The notes under the pieces are model-generated. The model had not been told where the DNA came from and did not search any database. It saw nothing but the letters and a program-made list of their open reading frames with translations. A program made the translations under genes and the position numbers. From assembly GCA_049974865.1 (NCBI GenBank), contig JBNGCX010000003.1:1-64000 (forward strand): 64,000 nucleotides of DNA, written 5' to 3'. Origin of the DNA: JAGSOU01 sp049974865. Its GTDB lineage: Bacteria > Pseudomonadota > Alphaproteobacteria > Rhodobacterales > Rhodobacteraceae. Shown one piece after another: positions 7,757-18,344 of this stretch. Position 1 is the first letter of the stretch, and each line of letters begins with the position of its first letter.

Positions 7757-8884
7757 TCAGCCCATCAGTCCGGGGTTCAAAATGCCGCGCGGGTCGAACT
7801 GCGCCCGCAGCCCGGCGGAAATGGCGGCCAGCGGTGCGGGTTCCGGCTGGAACACCGGCAGCGCGGCGCGGGTGTCTTCGCTGGCGCGGATCAGGGTGGC
7901 ATGGCCGCCCACGCCCTCCAGCGCCGGGCGGATATCGCGGCCCTCGCCGACGCGCGCCCAGATCAGCCCGCCGCCCCAGTCATAGAGCAGCCCCTGCGCC
8001 TTCAGCGCCGCGCCCACGCGCGGCCCGTCCGACGGTTTGACCGAGATCCGCCACACATCGCCCGGCTGCCCGGCGAAAGCCTCGACATCGCGCACCCAGC
8101 GCCAGCCTGCGGCCACCTTTTCCGGGTCGGTCTCCACCGCGATCTCGCCGAACCCGGCCAGCAGTTCCTTCAACGCCTCGGCGCGATAGGCGACCGAGGC
8201 CGCGAAACCCTCGATGCGGATCATGGTCACCGGGGCGCCGTCGACGCCCACCGGCGCATGCGCGGCCCCGGTCACGTCGAAGGGCGAACCCAGTGCCGCC
8301 GACAGTGCCTGCACCGCCTCATCGTCGCTCAGGCCCTCGATCAGGATCACCGCCACCGCCTCGGGCACCGGGAGCACCTTGAAGGACAGCTCGCTCAGCA
8401 CGCCAAGCGTGCCGTAAGAGCCCGCCATCAGCTTGACCAAGTCGTAACCGGTGACGTTCTTCATCACCCGCCCGCCGTTCTTGAGCACGCTCCCGCGCCC
8501 ATCGACGAAGCGCACGCCCATCAGGCTGTCGCGGCAGGCCCCGGCCTGGATGCGCCGCGGTCCCGAGACATTGGCCGCCGCCACGCCACCCATGGTGGGC
8601 TCGCCCGTGCTGCCCAGGAGCACCCGATGATCCATCGGCTCGAAGGGCAGGCGCTGACCCTCGGCGGCCAGCGCGGCCTCGACCTCGGCCACCGACGTGC
8701 CCGCCTTGACCACGATGGTCAGCGCGCCGGGCTCGTAGAGCTCGATCCCCGTCAGCCCCGCGACCGACAGCAACTCGCCGGCGACCGGCTTGCCGATCGG
8801 CCGCGTGCCGCCCCCCATGATCCGCAGCGGACCGGACGCCCCGGCCACCGCTTCGGCCAGTTCGGCCTCTGTTCTCGGTTCCAT
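7757..8884 (-). CDS. glcE: Glycolate oxidase, FAD-binding subunit GlcE
   Basis: 375 residues. FAD-linked oxidase subunit with a PCMH-type FAD fold: PLRIMGGGTRPIGKP near the N-terminus and GSTGEPTMGGVAAANVSGPRR near residue 100. The C-terminus FDPRGILNPGLMG is the usual end of the family. The ATG at 8884 is clear. The 63-base gap to glcD is filled by an intergenic repeat, which is unusual inside an operon. Confidence 0.94.
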   Translation of the reverse strand: MEPRTEAELAEAVAGASGPLRIMGGGTRPIGKPVAGELLSVAGLTGIELYEPGALTIVVKAGTSVAEVEAALAAEGQRLPFEPMDHRVLLGSTGEPTMGGVAAANVSGPRRIQAGACRDSLMGVRFVDGRGSVLKNGGRVMKNVTGYDLVKLMAGSYGTLGVLSELSFKVLPVPEAVAVILIEGLSDDEAVQALSAALGSPFDVTGAAHAPVGVDGAPVTMIRIEGFAASVAYRAEALKELLAGFGEIAVETDPEKVAAGWRWVRDVEAFAGQPGDVWRISVKPSDGPRVGAALKAQGLLYDWGGGLIWARVGEGRDIRPALEGVGGHATLIRASEDTRAALPVFQPEPAPLAAISAGLRAQFDPRGILNPGLMG

Positions 8885-8886
8885 AG

Positions 8887-8947
8887 TTCTTCCGTTTCCA
8901 AAAATCCTCGGGGATCAAGTGCCCCGGCAACAGGGGGCCGACGCCCC
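8887..8947 (-). repeat. Intergenic repeat copy B inside the glc operon
   Basis: TTCTTCCG, TTCC and AAAATCCTCGGGG are followed by TGCCCCGGCAACAGGGGGC and CGCCCC. It aligns along its whole length with the copy at 11570-11638 and fills nearly all the space between glcD and glcE. The 3' part can form a G-run/C-run hairpin, so it might reduce read-through from glcD to glcEF. Confidence 0.55.
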
Positions 8948-10381
8948 TTACGCCGCCCGCCGGCTCTCGGTCACGTCCAGCGGGAACACCTTGGCCGGGT
9001 TCAGCAGCCATTTCGGATCGAACACGTCCTTCACCCGCAGCTGCGCCTCCATGTCCTCGGCGGTGAACTGCGTGTGCATCAGGTCGCGCTTCTCCACGCC
9101 CACGCCATGTTCGCCGGTCAGGCAGCCGCCCACCTCGACGCAGAGCTTCAGGATGTCGGCGCCGAAACGCTCGCACAGCTCCAGGTCACCGGGCTTGTTG
9201 GCGTCGAACAGGATCAGCGGGTGCATGTTGCCATCGCCGGCATGGAACACGTTGCCCACGCCCAGGCCGTATTCCTTGGACATCTCGCCGATCCGCTTCA
9301 GCACATAGGGCAGCGACGACACCGGGATCGTTCCGTCGAGACACATGTAGTCGTTGATTTGCCCCATCGCGCCGAAGGCCGATTTCCGCCCCAGCCAGAT
9401 CTTGGCGCTCTCCTCGGAATTGCCGCTCTGGCGCAGCTCAACCGGGTTGTGCGAGCGGGCGATTTCCAGGATCTTGTCCAACTGCTCGGCGATCTCGGCC
9501 TCGCTGCCCTCGACCTCGACGATCAAGAGCGCTTCGCAATCGGGGTAACCCGCGCCGGCAAAGGCCTCGGTGGCCCGGATGACGGGTCGGTCCATGAACT
9601 CGATCGCCACCGGCAGCACGCCAGCCTTGATGATGTCGGACACGCATTCGCCCGCCACCTCGTTGCTGTCGAAACCCATCAGCACGGGCCGCGCCCCCTC
9701 GGGCTTGCGTAGGATGCGCAGCGTGGCCTCGGTCACGACGCCCAGCTGCCCTTCGGAACCGCAGATCACCCCCAGCAGGTCCAGCCCGCCGGCATCCAGA
9801 TGCGCGCCCCCGATCTCGACCACCGTGCCGTCCATCAGCACCACGGTCACGCCCAGCAGGTTGTTGGTGGTCACGCCGTATTTCAGGCAATGCGCCCCGC
9901 CCGAATTCATGCCGATATTGCCCGCGATCGCGCAGGCGAGCTGGCTGGACGGATCGGGCGCGTAGAAGAAATCCTCCTCCTCCACCGCGCCGGTGACGCT
10001 CAGGTTCGTCCGCCCGGTCTGCACCCGGATGAAGCGGTTGTCGTAATCGGTCTCCAGCACCTCGGTCAGCCGCGCCACGCCCAGGATCACGCTGTCGGCG
10101 GTGGGCAGCGCGCCGCCCGCCAGCGACGTGCCCGAGCCGCGCGGCACCACCGGCACGCTTTCCTCGTTGCAGATGCGCAGCACGTCAGAGACCTCCCGGG
10201 TCGAGGCGGGCAGGACAGCACAGAGCGGCGGGCAGCGGTAGGCCGTCAGCGCGTCGCATTCATAGGCGCGCGTCTCATGGGCGTCGTCGATCACCGCGTC
10301 GCGCGGCAGGACCTCGCGCAGGCGTTCGACAATCCGCGCCTTGCGCGCCAGGATGTCTGGATTGGGTGTGGGCATTTCCAT
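8948..10381 (-). CDS. glcD: Glycolate oxidase, catalytic subunit GlcD
   Basis: 477 residues. FAD-binding catalytic subunit of glycolate oxidase (or a D-lactate dehydrogenase of the same family). PVVPRGSGTSLAGGALP (about 80-96) and GNIGMNSGGAHCLKYG form the PCMH FAD site. The C-terminal part has VGNVFHAGDGNMHPLILFD and GCLTGEHGVGVEKRD, the metal/active-site motifs of the family. The start has GAGGAG 5-7 bases upstream. First gene of the operon, with the promoter and an ATTGGT/ACCAAT repeat directly upstream. Confidence 0.95.
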   Translation of the reverse strand: MEMPTPNPDILARKARIVERLREVLPRDAVIDDAHETRAYECDALTAYRCPPLCAVLPASTREVSDVLRICNEESVPVVPRGSGTSLAGGALPTADSVILGVARLTEVLETDYDNRFIRVQTGRTNLSVTGAVEEEDFFYAPDPSSQLACAIAGNIGMNSGGAHCLKYGVTTNNLLGVTVVLMDGTVVEIGGAHLDAGGLDLLGVICGSEGQLGVVTEATLRILRKPEGARPVLMGFDSNEVAGECVSDIIKAGVLPVAIEFMDRPVIRATEAFAGAGYPDCEALLIVEVEGSEAEIAEQLDKILEIARSHNPVELRQSGNSEESAKIWLGRKSAFGAMGQINDYMCLDGTIPVSSLPYVLKRIGEMSKEYGLGVGNVFHAGDGNMHPLILFDANKPGDLELCERFGADILKLCVEVGGCLTGEHGVGVEKRDLMHTQFTAEDMEAQLRVKDVFDPKWLLNPAKVFPLDVTESRRAA

Positions 10382-10404
10382 GAGAACTCCTCCCCGCAGC
10401 GGGT

Positions 10405-10432
10405 ATTGGTAAGAAAATATAACCAATATTGG
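10405..10432. promoter_or_regulatory. Operator-like inverted repeats between glcD and DUF599 gene
   Basis: ATTGGT at 10405-10410 and ACCAAT at 10422-10427 form an inverted repeat with an 11-base A/T-rich spacer, overlapping the perfect palindrome CCAATATTGG (10423-10432). TTGGT/ACCAA half-sites are typical of FadR-type GntR regulators (PdhR, LldR, GlcC), although their usual spacing is shorter. A GntR regulator of this type is encoded at 33020-33790. Confidence 0.45.
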
Positions 10433-10471
10433 CTGGTGACAAGAGGAATCGGCGGGAGATACGCTCTTATC

Positions 10472-11173
10472 ATGGAAATCCTGAACCGTATCAGCCTGTT
10501 TGGCCCTCTCGATGCAGTCGCGGTGGCGCTCTGGGTCGCCGCCTGGCTCGCCATCAGCTGGTTGATCGAGAATCCCCCGGCGGGACGGCCTTCCGTCGCC
10601 ACTCTCATGGTCGCCTACCGGCGCGAGTGGATGAAGGTGCTTGTCACGCGCCAGCCCCGGATTCTCGACGGCGCGATCCTGTCGATGCTGCGCCAGGGCA
10701 CGACCTTTTTCGCCTCCGCCTCGATGCTGTGGATAGGGGGCGGCCTGGCCCTGGTCGGCAACACCGAGCGGCTCCTCGGGATCGCCCGCGACCTGACCCT
10801 CGACACCGCGCCCGCCGTGGTCTGGGAGGTCAAGATCCTCGCCGTGTTGCTTTTCGTCACCAACGCCTTTCTCAAGTTCGTATGGGCCCACCGGCTGTTC
10901 GGCTATTGCGCGGTCATCATGGCCGCCGTCCCCAATGATCCCGAAGACCCCGAGGCCTTCCCCCGCGCGGTCCAGGCGGCCGAGGTCAACATCACCGCCG
11001 CCCGCAGCTTCAACCGCGGCATGCGCTCGCTCTATTTCGCGCTCGCCGGGCTGGCCTGGCTGCTGGGCGCGGGGGCGCTGATCCTGGCCGTCACGGCAAC
11101 CCTCGTCGTGCTCTGGCGGCGCGAGTTCATGTCGCAATCCCGCAACGCCCTGATGAAGGGCGCGGGTTCGTGA
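10472..11173 (+). CDS. DUF599 family inner-membrane protein
   Basis: 233 residues with about four hydrophobic segments: near residues 10-30, 70-85, 110-130 and 195-220. The motif YRREWM near residue 50 and the terminal LWRREFMSQSRNAL are typical of DUF599 proteins, which have no assigned function. The start is ATG MEILNRISLFGP; an upstream extension would run antisense through glcD. Divergent from glcDEF and sharing its promoter region, so it may share regulation. Confidence 0.8.
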   Translation: MEILNRISLFGPLDAVAVALWVAAWLAISWLIENPPAGRPSVATLMVAYRREWMKVLVTRQPRILDGAILSMLRQGTTFFASASMLWIGGGLALVGNTERLLGIARDLTLDTAPAVVWEVKILAVLLFVTNAFLKFVWAHRLFGYCAVIMAAVPNDPEDPEAFPRAVQAAEVNITAARSFNRGMRSLYFALAGLAWLLGAGALILAVTATLVVLWRREFMSQSRNALMKGAGS

Positions 11174-11208
11174 GCGCGGCACGCCGCGGTTTGCACCATG
11201 ATGGCGCC

Positions 11209-11565
11209 ATGAAACGCCTCGCCCCCCTCCTCCTGGCCGCCGCGCCCCTGCATGCCGAGCCGCCCGAAATCACCGCCGCCGAGGCCACCGAAATGGCCGG
11301 CACCTGGCGCATCGACGTCACCCTGCGTCACCCCGATGCCGGCTGGGACCACTACGCCGACGGCTGGGAGGTGCTGGCCCCCGACGGCACCCGCCTGGGT
11401 TATCGCGAACTCGCCCACCCGCATGTGGACGAACAGCCCTTCACCCGCTCGCTCTCCGCCATTGCCATTCCCGAGACCGTCCGCCAGGTGACGATCCGCG
11501 CCCATTGCAGCCGCGATGGCTGGTCCGGGGACAGTCTCACCATCCCCTTGCCCCGCGCCGAGTGA
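11209..11565 (+). CDS. Small exported protein of unknown function
   Basis: 118 residues. MKRLAPLLLAAAPLHAEPPE looks like a signal peptide cut after LHA. The mature part, with GWDHYADGWEVLAPDGTRLGYREL and HPHVDEQPFTRSL, reads as a beta-rich secreted domain also seen as stand-alone hypotheticals in Rhodobacterales. One Cys remains near the end. A GTG at 11170 overlapping the previous stop would add 13 residues before the signal; the ATG is preferred. Confidence 0.7.
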   Translation: MKRLAPLLLAAAPLHAEPPEITAAEATEMAGTWRIDVTLRHPDAGWDHYADGWEVLAPDGTRLGYRELAHPHVDEQPFTRSLSAIAIPETVRQVTIRAHCSRDGWSGDSLTIPLPRAE

Positions 11566-11569
11566 CGGC

Positions 11570-11638
11570 TTCTTCTGTTCGGAAATATCCTCGGGGGTGA
11601 ATTGCCCGGAACGGGCAAGAGGGGGCAGACAGCCCCCT
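11570..11638 (-). repeat. Intergenic repeat copy C
   Basis: Contains TTCTTCTGTTC, GGAAATATCCTCGGGGG, TTGCCCGGAACGGGCAAG and a hairpin GGGGGC-AGACA-GCCCCC. It sits between two convergent genes, where the hairpin could end transcription from either side. Shares its first 30 bases with copy A and its full length with copy B. Confidence 0.6.
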
Positions 11639-11644
11639 GTCCCG

Positions 11645-13696
11645 CTACCGCCGCCCCTCGCGCAGCCATCCCCCGACGCTCAACGCCGCAGCCAGCAACA
11701 GGAACAGCCAGGCCGGCGCCAGCGGCGTGATGGTGACATCCGCGGTGACATAGGCCCCGCGCGGGGTGATTCCGATCCAGCCGCGCCCGGCCGCCACCCG
11801 GCCCTCGCGCACCTGCCGCAGCCGCGGCTGCCCCTCCTCCAGCGCCAGAACACCACCGCGCGTGGCCGCCACCAGCGGCTCCAGCTTCGCACCGCTGGCG
11901 ATGGTCTCCTCGAACTCGCGCGGCGCCGAGGGGCCCAGCGCGACCACGGCCTCCCGCTCGCCCTCGCGCAGCCGGTAGAGGCCGATCTCGGCCCCTTCGT
12001 GTTCGCCCACGTAGCGGCCAGGAGAGACCTCCTCCAGCGGCAGCACGGTCACGCTGCCATCGGGCGCGGTGATCTCCACCTCGCGCGGGCTGTCCTCCAG
12101 CGAGCGGCGGGTCACGGTGATGGTCTGGCCCTCGGCCACGGCGCGCAGCGCCTCCTCCTCCAGTTCCGGCTCCTTCATCATCCAGTGCGCCAAGCGCCGC
12201 AGCAACTCCAGCTGCGGCCCGCCGCCCTCGAAGCCGCGGTCCCACAGCCAGGCGTGGTCCGAGGCCAGCAGCGCCACGCGCCCCTCGCCCACCCGGTCCA
12301 GCACCAGCAACGGCCGCTCCCCCGGCCCCTGCATCACCACCTGCCCGCCCTTGGGCGCGAGTTCCACCATGCGCAGCCAGCGGCCCCACTCGCCACCCGC
12401 CTCGGCGCGCAGCCCCTCGGTGACCGGGTGGCGCTGGCCGAGATCGGTGATCTCGGGACGGAACCCCTCGTCCAGCACGCGCGCCGTGGGTTCGGCCGGC
12501 AGGATCGCCGACAGCGGCGAGTGATACAGGCTCTCGGCGCTGGCGAAATCCGGCCCCGCCGCGATCAGCACCGCGCCGCCACCTTCGACATAGGAGCGCA
12601 CGTTGTCGAGATAGAGCATGGGCAGGATGCCGCGCCGCTTGTACCGGTCGAAGACGATCAGGTCGAATTCCTCGATCTTCTCCATGAACAGCTCGCGCGT
12701 GGGGAAGGCGATCAGCGACAGTTCGGTCACCGGCACGCCGTCCTGTTTCTCGGGCGGGCGCAGGATGGTGAAATGCACCAGGTCCACCGCGCTGTCGGAT
12801 TTCAGCAGGTTGCGCCAGGTCCGCTCGCCCGGGTGCGGCTCGCCCGAAACCAGCAGCACCCGCAGCCGGTCGCGCACGCCGTTGATCTGCACCACGGCGG
12901 CGTTGTTGCGGTCGGTCAGCTCGCCCTCCGCCTCGGCCAGTTCGAACTGGATCACGTTCATGCCCCCGTGGCCGAGCGTGACCGGCAATTCCAGGTCCAC
13001 GCCCACCGGCACCTCGAAAACGCGCGGCTCGCCGCCATCTACAGTGATGGTCAGACCGGTCTCGCCGCCCATCCCCTCCGGCACTGCGCCCTGATCCTCG
13101 ATCCGCAGCGTCAGCACCAGTTCCTCGTCGAGGATGCCGAAGGCAGGCGCGTCCTTGACGATCAGCCGCCGGTCCCAGTCGCCCTCGTGGCCGGTCAGCA
13201 GCGCGTGCAGCGGCGCGGGCAGGTCCGGGGCGCGCTCGATATCGTGCAACTGGCCGTCGGTCAGCAGGATCGCGCCGGCCAGCCGCGCGCGCGGCTGCTC
13301 GGCCAGCGCTTGGCCCAGCGCGGTCATCAGCTCGGTCCCGGCATTGTCCTCGCCGTCGCCGAGGCGCAGCACGCGCAGCTCGGTATTGGGCAGGGCGGCC
13401 ACCTGCGCCTCGATCCGGGCCAGCGCCGCCTCGGTCTGATCGGCGCGGTCCGACAGGCCCTGGCTGGCGCTTTCGTCCACGACCACGACCACGATGTCGC
13501 TCAGCGGATTGCGGTCCTCGTTCTGGAGGGACGGGTTGGCCAGGGCCACCAGCAGCAACAGCCCGGCAAGCCCCCGCAGCCACCAGCCCGACAGCCCGCG
13601 CCAGACCGCCAGCAACGTCAAGCAGACGCCCAGCGCCACCGCGCCCCAGAGCACCGGCCAGGGCAAAAGCGGGTCGAAGATCACCGTCTCGCTCAT
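11645..13696 (-). CDS. Large membrane protein with glutamine-amidotransferase-like middle domain
   Basis: 683 residues. Two transmembrane helices lie near the N-terminus (about 15-32 and 40-55) and one at the C-terminus (about 658-676), so most of the chain faces the periplasm. After the helices, DIVVVVVDESASQ resembles a VWA-type start with an incomplete metal site. The middle (LIVFDRYKRRGILPMLYLDNVRSYVEGGG) resembles the class I glutamine-amidotransferase-like fold found in this operon type. It is the last gene, and its ATG overlaps the preceding stop (ATGA). Function unknown; probably a structural partner of the MoxR system. Confidence 0.75.
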   Translation of the reverse strand: MSETVIFDPLLPWPVLWGAVALGVCLTLLAVWRGLSGWWLRGLAGLLLLVALANPSLQNEDRNPLSDIVVVVVDESASQGLSDRADQTEAALARIEAQVAALPNTELRVLRLGDGEDNAGTELMTALGQALAEQPRARLAGAILLTDGQLHDIERAPDLPAPLHALLTGHEGDWDRRLIVKDAPAFGILDEELVLTLRIEDQGAVPEGMGGETGLTITVDGGEPRVFEVPVGVDLELPVTLGHGGMNVIQFELAEAEGELTDRNNAAVVQINGVRDRLRVLLVSGEPHPGERTWRNLLKSDSAVDLVHFTILRPPEKQDGVPVTELSLIAFPTRELFMEKIEEFDLIVFDRYKRRGILPMLYLDNVRSYVEGGGAVLIAAGPDFASAESLYHSPLSAILPAEPTARVLDEGFRPEITDLGQRHPVTEGLRAEAGGEWGRWLRMVELAPKGGQVVMQGPGERPLLVLDRVGEGRVALLASDHAWLWDRGFEGGGPQLELLRRLAHWMMKEPELEEEALRAVAEGQTITVTRRSLEDSPREVEITAPDGSVTVLPLEEVSPGRYVGEHEGAEIGLYRLREGEREAVVALGPSAPREFEETIASGAKLEPLVAATRGGVLALEEGQPRLRQVREGRVAAGRGWIGITPRGAYVTADVTITPLAPAWLFLLLAAALSVGGWLREGRR

Positions 13697-16452
13697 TGGC
13701 CCAGCCTGTCCAGAAGCGCGGGCACATGCACCTGGTCGGATTTGTAGTTGCCCGTCAGCACATGCATCATCAGGTTGATCCCGAAACGGTAGGCGATCTC
13801 GCGCTGCCGCTCGCCGGCATAGCCGCGCCCCACGGGGAACATCGCCGCGCCGCCCTCGTCGACCGCCCAGGCCGCCGCCCAGTCATTACCGCCGATCACC
13901 ACCGGCGTCACGCCGTCATTGAGGTTGCGGAAGGGCATCCCCTCCACCTGTTCGGCATCGGGGGGTGCTGCCTCGACCCAGACGTCGCGGCTATCGTGGC
14001 GGCCGGGGAAATCCTGCAACAGGTAGAAGGTGCGGGTCAGGACATGGTCCGAGGGGATCGGCTCCAAGGGCGGGATGTCCAGGGGCCGCGCGATCTGCTG
14101 CAGCCGCCGCCCCTCGGGCGAGCCGCCACCGAAACCCGCCACATCGGCGTCGCGCGTGTCGAACAGGATCAGCCCGCCCCCGCGCAGATACCGGTTGAGC
14201 TTGGCATAGGCCGCGTCCGAGGGCAGAGGCTGATCCGCCGTCACGGGCCAGTAGAGGAAGGGAAAGAAGGCCAGTTCATCGGTCTCCAGGTTTACCGCGA
14301 TGGACGGGCCGGGTTCGACCGAGGTGCGCTGGAACAGCTTCTTCGACAGGCCGCGCATCCCGGCCGCGGCGATGTCGTCCACCCGCGCGTCACCGGTCAG
14401 CACATGGGCCAACACCACCTCGGAGGTGGCGGCCAGCGCGCGGGCGTCGTCCTGCGCCCTGCCCTCTTGCGGCGATACGAGCATGCCCAGCGCAAAGAGC
14501 GCCACCGCCCCGCCGCGCGCCCCACGCAGACGGCCCGAAAGCCACAGCGAGGCCAGCACGTCCAGCGCCAGCAGGCCGAGCGCCGCCAGCAGCAGCGCCC
14601 CCTTCAGCGCCGTCTCGCGCGCAGCGATCAGCCCCTCGACCGGGATGCGCGCCGGCCATGTGGCAGCCTGAAGCTGCCGGTCGGGCGCGATGACATTCAG
14701 CGCGATCCGCCGGTCCTCGCCGGCATAGAGGCCCGGCGGCAGCGCCGGGCCGGGCCGGGCCGCGGCCAGGTCCTCGCCCGCCACGCCGGGCAGGGTCCCG
14801 GCCTCCTCGACCTCGCCGAAGGCGGTCAGCACCCGTTCCGGCACCCAGGTCGTTCCCGCCAAGTCCGCCTCCGCAGGACGCGCGGGGCGGGTGGAGACCG
14901 CCAGCCGCTCCAGCATCTGCACGAAAAGGCCCGACAGCGGCAGGGTCGACCATTCGGCATTGGCCGTGACGTGGAACAGCACCACCTGCCCCTGCCCCAC
15001 CCGCTTGCGCGTGACCAGCGGCGTGCCGTCGCTCAGCGCGGCGATGGTGCGCTCGGCCAGATCGGGGTCGGGTTGGGCCATGACCTGGGCGTTCACGCGC
15101 ACCTCGTCGGGCACGGGCAGGCCGTAGAAGGGCGAGGTCTCGGCGAAGGGGCGCAATGCCTTGGGTTCGCCCCAGCTCATCGTGCCGCCCACGCTGCGCC
15201 CGCCCGCGCGCAGGCGCACGGGCATCAGCGGCTCTTCCTCGGCGCGGGCGACGTCGCTGGCGGCCAGCCGCGGCCCGGCAAAGCGCAGCAGCAGCCCGTC
15301 CTGCTCCAGCCAGTCGAGCACGCCCTCCTCCTCGTCCGGGGTAAGCTTGGCCACGTCGGCCAGCACGATCACGTCGGGGTTGGCCAGCAGGATGTCGGAG
15401 AGCGTGCCGTCGATCAGGTCGGCGGTGGGCGCCAGGGCGCGCTGCAGGTAGTGCAGCGGCGACAGCAGCTCCAGCCCCTCGCGGTCCTCGCGGCCGGCGA
15501 TCAGGGCCACCTCGCGGCGTTTCAGGCTGTCGTCGGTCAGGGTGACGGCCCCGGCGGAGCGGATGCCGGCCACCGAGAACCGGGTGATGCGGTTGCGCAG
15601 TTCCGGCGGCAGGACCAGTTCGGCCTCGGCCATCCCGTCGCCGGTGTCGAATTCGGCCGTGGCACGGGCAAGCTCGCGCTCCACCCCGTTGGGGTCGAGC
15701 CCGGTGGCCGACAGCGTCACCTCCGTCGGCAGGCCGCGGCCCGCACGCAGGGCGGTCAGCGCGATACGCCCCTCCGCGAAGTCCGCCGGGCGCAGGGCAT
15801 AGAGGGGGCGCGGGCTCTTGAAAACGGTCACGGCACCGCGCGCCTCAAGCGCGGCCAGAACCTCGTCGCGCCCGGCACGCGCCACGCCGTCAGACATCCA
15901 GAACGTGTCGAACCGGCCTTCCAGCCCCTCGGCCCAGGCCGTCAGCGCATCGGCCTCGGGCTCCCACGGTTTGGGTTCCAGCCCCGCCAGGCGCGCAGCC
16001 CAGGCGTCCGCGGCCTGGAACGGAAGCCCGGCCTCGGGCAGATCGGTGGACAGCACCACCGCCACGGGGCGCGAGGCCCGCGCCGCCTCTTCCAGCAGCG
16101 CCTCGGCGCGGTCGATCCGGCGCGGCCAGTCGCGGGCATCGGCCCATGTGCCGTCGATCAGCACCAGCAGCGGGCCTGTCCCGGCGCGCTCTGCCTGCGG
16201 GTTCAGCACAGGGCCGGCGAAGCCCAGGATCACCGCCGCCAGCGCCAGCATACGCAGCAGAAGCAGCCACCAGGGCGTCTTGTCGGTCTGGGTCTCGTCA
16301 TCGGTCAGCCCCAGCAGCAGCGCGACACCCGGAAACCGCCGCCGGATCGGCGCGGGCGGCACCGCGCGCAGCAGCAGCCACAGGATGGGAAGCGCGACCA
16401 GCCCCAGCAGCAGCCAGGGCGCGGTGAAGCCTATGGGGCCCAGCATGAACAT
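13693..16452 (-). CDS. DUF4159 domain protein with BatA-like N-terminus
   Basis: 919 residues. The N-terminal MFMLGPIGFTAPWLLLGL and PPWWLLLLRMLALA-like segments form the BatA/aerotolerance-type membrane anchor. A VWA-like stretch (LLVLIDGTWADARDWPRR) follows, then further helices near residues 630-690. The C-terminal ~210 residues (FFPFLYWPVTADQPLPSDAA, LILFDTRDAD, RTFYLLQDFPGRH) are the DUF4159 domain. The start overlaps the DUF58 stop as TGATG. Typical member of MoxR/DUF58/DUF4159 operons in alphaproteobacteria; proposed role in envelope protein maturation is unproven. Confidence 0.85.
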   Translation of the reverse strand: MFMLGPIGFTAPWLLLGLVALPILWLLLRAVPPAPIRRRFPGVALLLGLTDDETQTDKTPWWLLLLRMLALAAVILGFAGPVLNPQAERAGTGPLLVLIDGTWADARDWPRRIDRAEALLEEAARASRPVAVVLSTDLPEAGLPFQAADAWAARLAGLEPKPWEPEADALTAWAEGLEGRFDTFWMSDGVARAGRDEVLAALEARGAVTVFKSPRPLYALRPADFAEGRIALTALRAGRGLPTEVTLSATGLDPNGVERELARATAEFDTGDGMAEAELVLPPELRNRITRFSVAGIRSAGAVTLTDDSLKRREVALIAGREDREGLELLSPLHYLQRALAPTADLIDGTLSDILLANPDVIVLADVAKLTPDEEEGVLDWLEQDGLLLRFAGPRLAASDVARAEEEPLMPVRLRAGGRSVGGTMSWGEPKALRPFAETSPFYGLPVPDEVRVNAQVMAQPDPDLAERTIAALSDGTPLVTRKRVGQGQVVLFHVTANAEWSTLPLSGLFVQMLERLAVSTRPARPAEADLAGTTWVPERVLTAFGEVEEAGTLPGVAGEDLAAARPGPALPPGLYAGEDRRIALNVIAPDRQLQAATWPARIPVEGLIAARETALKGALLLAALGLLALDVLASLWLSGRLRGARGGAVALFALGMLVSPQEGRAQDDARALAATSEVVLAHVLTGDARVDDIAAAGMRGLSKKLFQRTSVEPGPSIAVNLETDELAFFPFLYWPVTADQPLPSDAAYAKLNRYLRGGGLILFDTRDADVAGFGGGSPEGRRLQQIARPLDIPPLEPIPSDHVLTRTFYLLQDFPGRHDSRDVWVEAAPPDAEQVEGMPFRNLNDGVTPVVIGGNDWAAAWAVDEGGAAMFPVGRGYAGERQREIAYRFGINLMMHVLTGNYKSDQVHVPALLDRLGQ

Positions 16453-17323
16453 CAGCGCACGGGCTCCAGCGCCCGGAACAGCCACAGCAGCGCGGCCTGC
16501 GCGCTATCGCCGGTGTGGTGGCACTGGTAATGCCAGCCGGTCATTCGGGCGAGGTCGGCCAGCCGCGCCTTGCGCTCGGCGAGCCGGTCGAGATAGCGGT
16601 CGCGCAGCTCGCCCGCCTTCAGCGTCTCATGCCGGAGGCTGCCGCCCATGCTCTCGAATATGGTGCGCCCGTCGAAGGGGAACAGCTCTTCCGCCGGGTC
16701 GAGCACCTGCAACAGCACCCCCTTCACCCCGCGATCGGCGGCCTTGGCGAGCGCGGCCTCGACCGGGGCGAGATCGCCCAGGAAATCCGACAGGAACAGG
16801 GCGCGGGAATGGGGCAGCATTCCGCGCGCCTCGGGCGTGCCGTAATCGGCGGCCTCGCCGTCGGCACTCATCGCCTCGGCCAGCCGCAGCAGCTGCAGCG
16901 CGCCGGTGCGCGGCGGCAGGCCCGGCCCGGCCAGGCCGACCCTTTCACCGGCGCGCATCAGCAGCACCGCCACGGCCAGTGCGAGAAGGCGGGCGCGGTC
17001 CAGCTTGGCCTCGTGTTTCGCATCGCCGGAAAACCGCATGGATTGCGCCTCGTCGACCCAGAGCACCACGCTCTGCGCCGCCTGCCACTCCTTCTCGCGC
17101 ACGAAATGCGCATCCGACCGGCCCGAGCGGCGCCAGTCGATCATCCGCGCCTCGTCACCCGGCACGGCGGGGCGGTATTGCCAGAACTCGTCGCCCATCC
17201 CCGCGCGCCGGCGCCCGTGCTCGCCCAGCAGCACCGTCGACGCCAGATGCTCGGCCTCGGCCAGCAGCGGCGGGAGCGGTGCGGCCAGCGCCTCGGCCGC
17301 CGAACGGAGGGCGGCGGGATGGG

Positions 17324-17327
<4 letters not shown>
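16452..17327 (-). CDS. DUF58 domain protein
   Basis: 291 residues. The DUF58 hallmark is DWRRSGRSDAHFVREKEWQ near residue 65-80, followed by a VWA-like fold with VVLWVDEAQSMRFSG and ALFLSDFLGDL. DUF58 proteins are encoded with MoxR ATPases and probably serve as their adaptor or substrate. The start is GTG at 17327, overlapping the moxR stop by 4 bases (GTGA), which fits translational coupling. Confidence 0.87.
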
Positions 17328-18331
<1,004 letters not shown>

Positions 18332-18344
18332 GACAATACTCCCT

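Noticed and set aside
13696..16530. Very long open frame on the plus strand opposite the DUF4159 gene
   Set aside because: It is rich in Arg, Gln, Gly and His and lacks any domain pattern. It is an antisense shadow of a high-GC gene.
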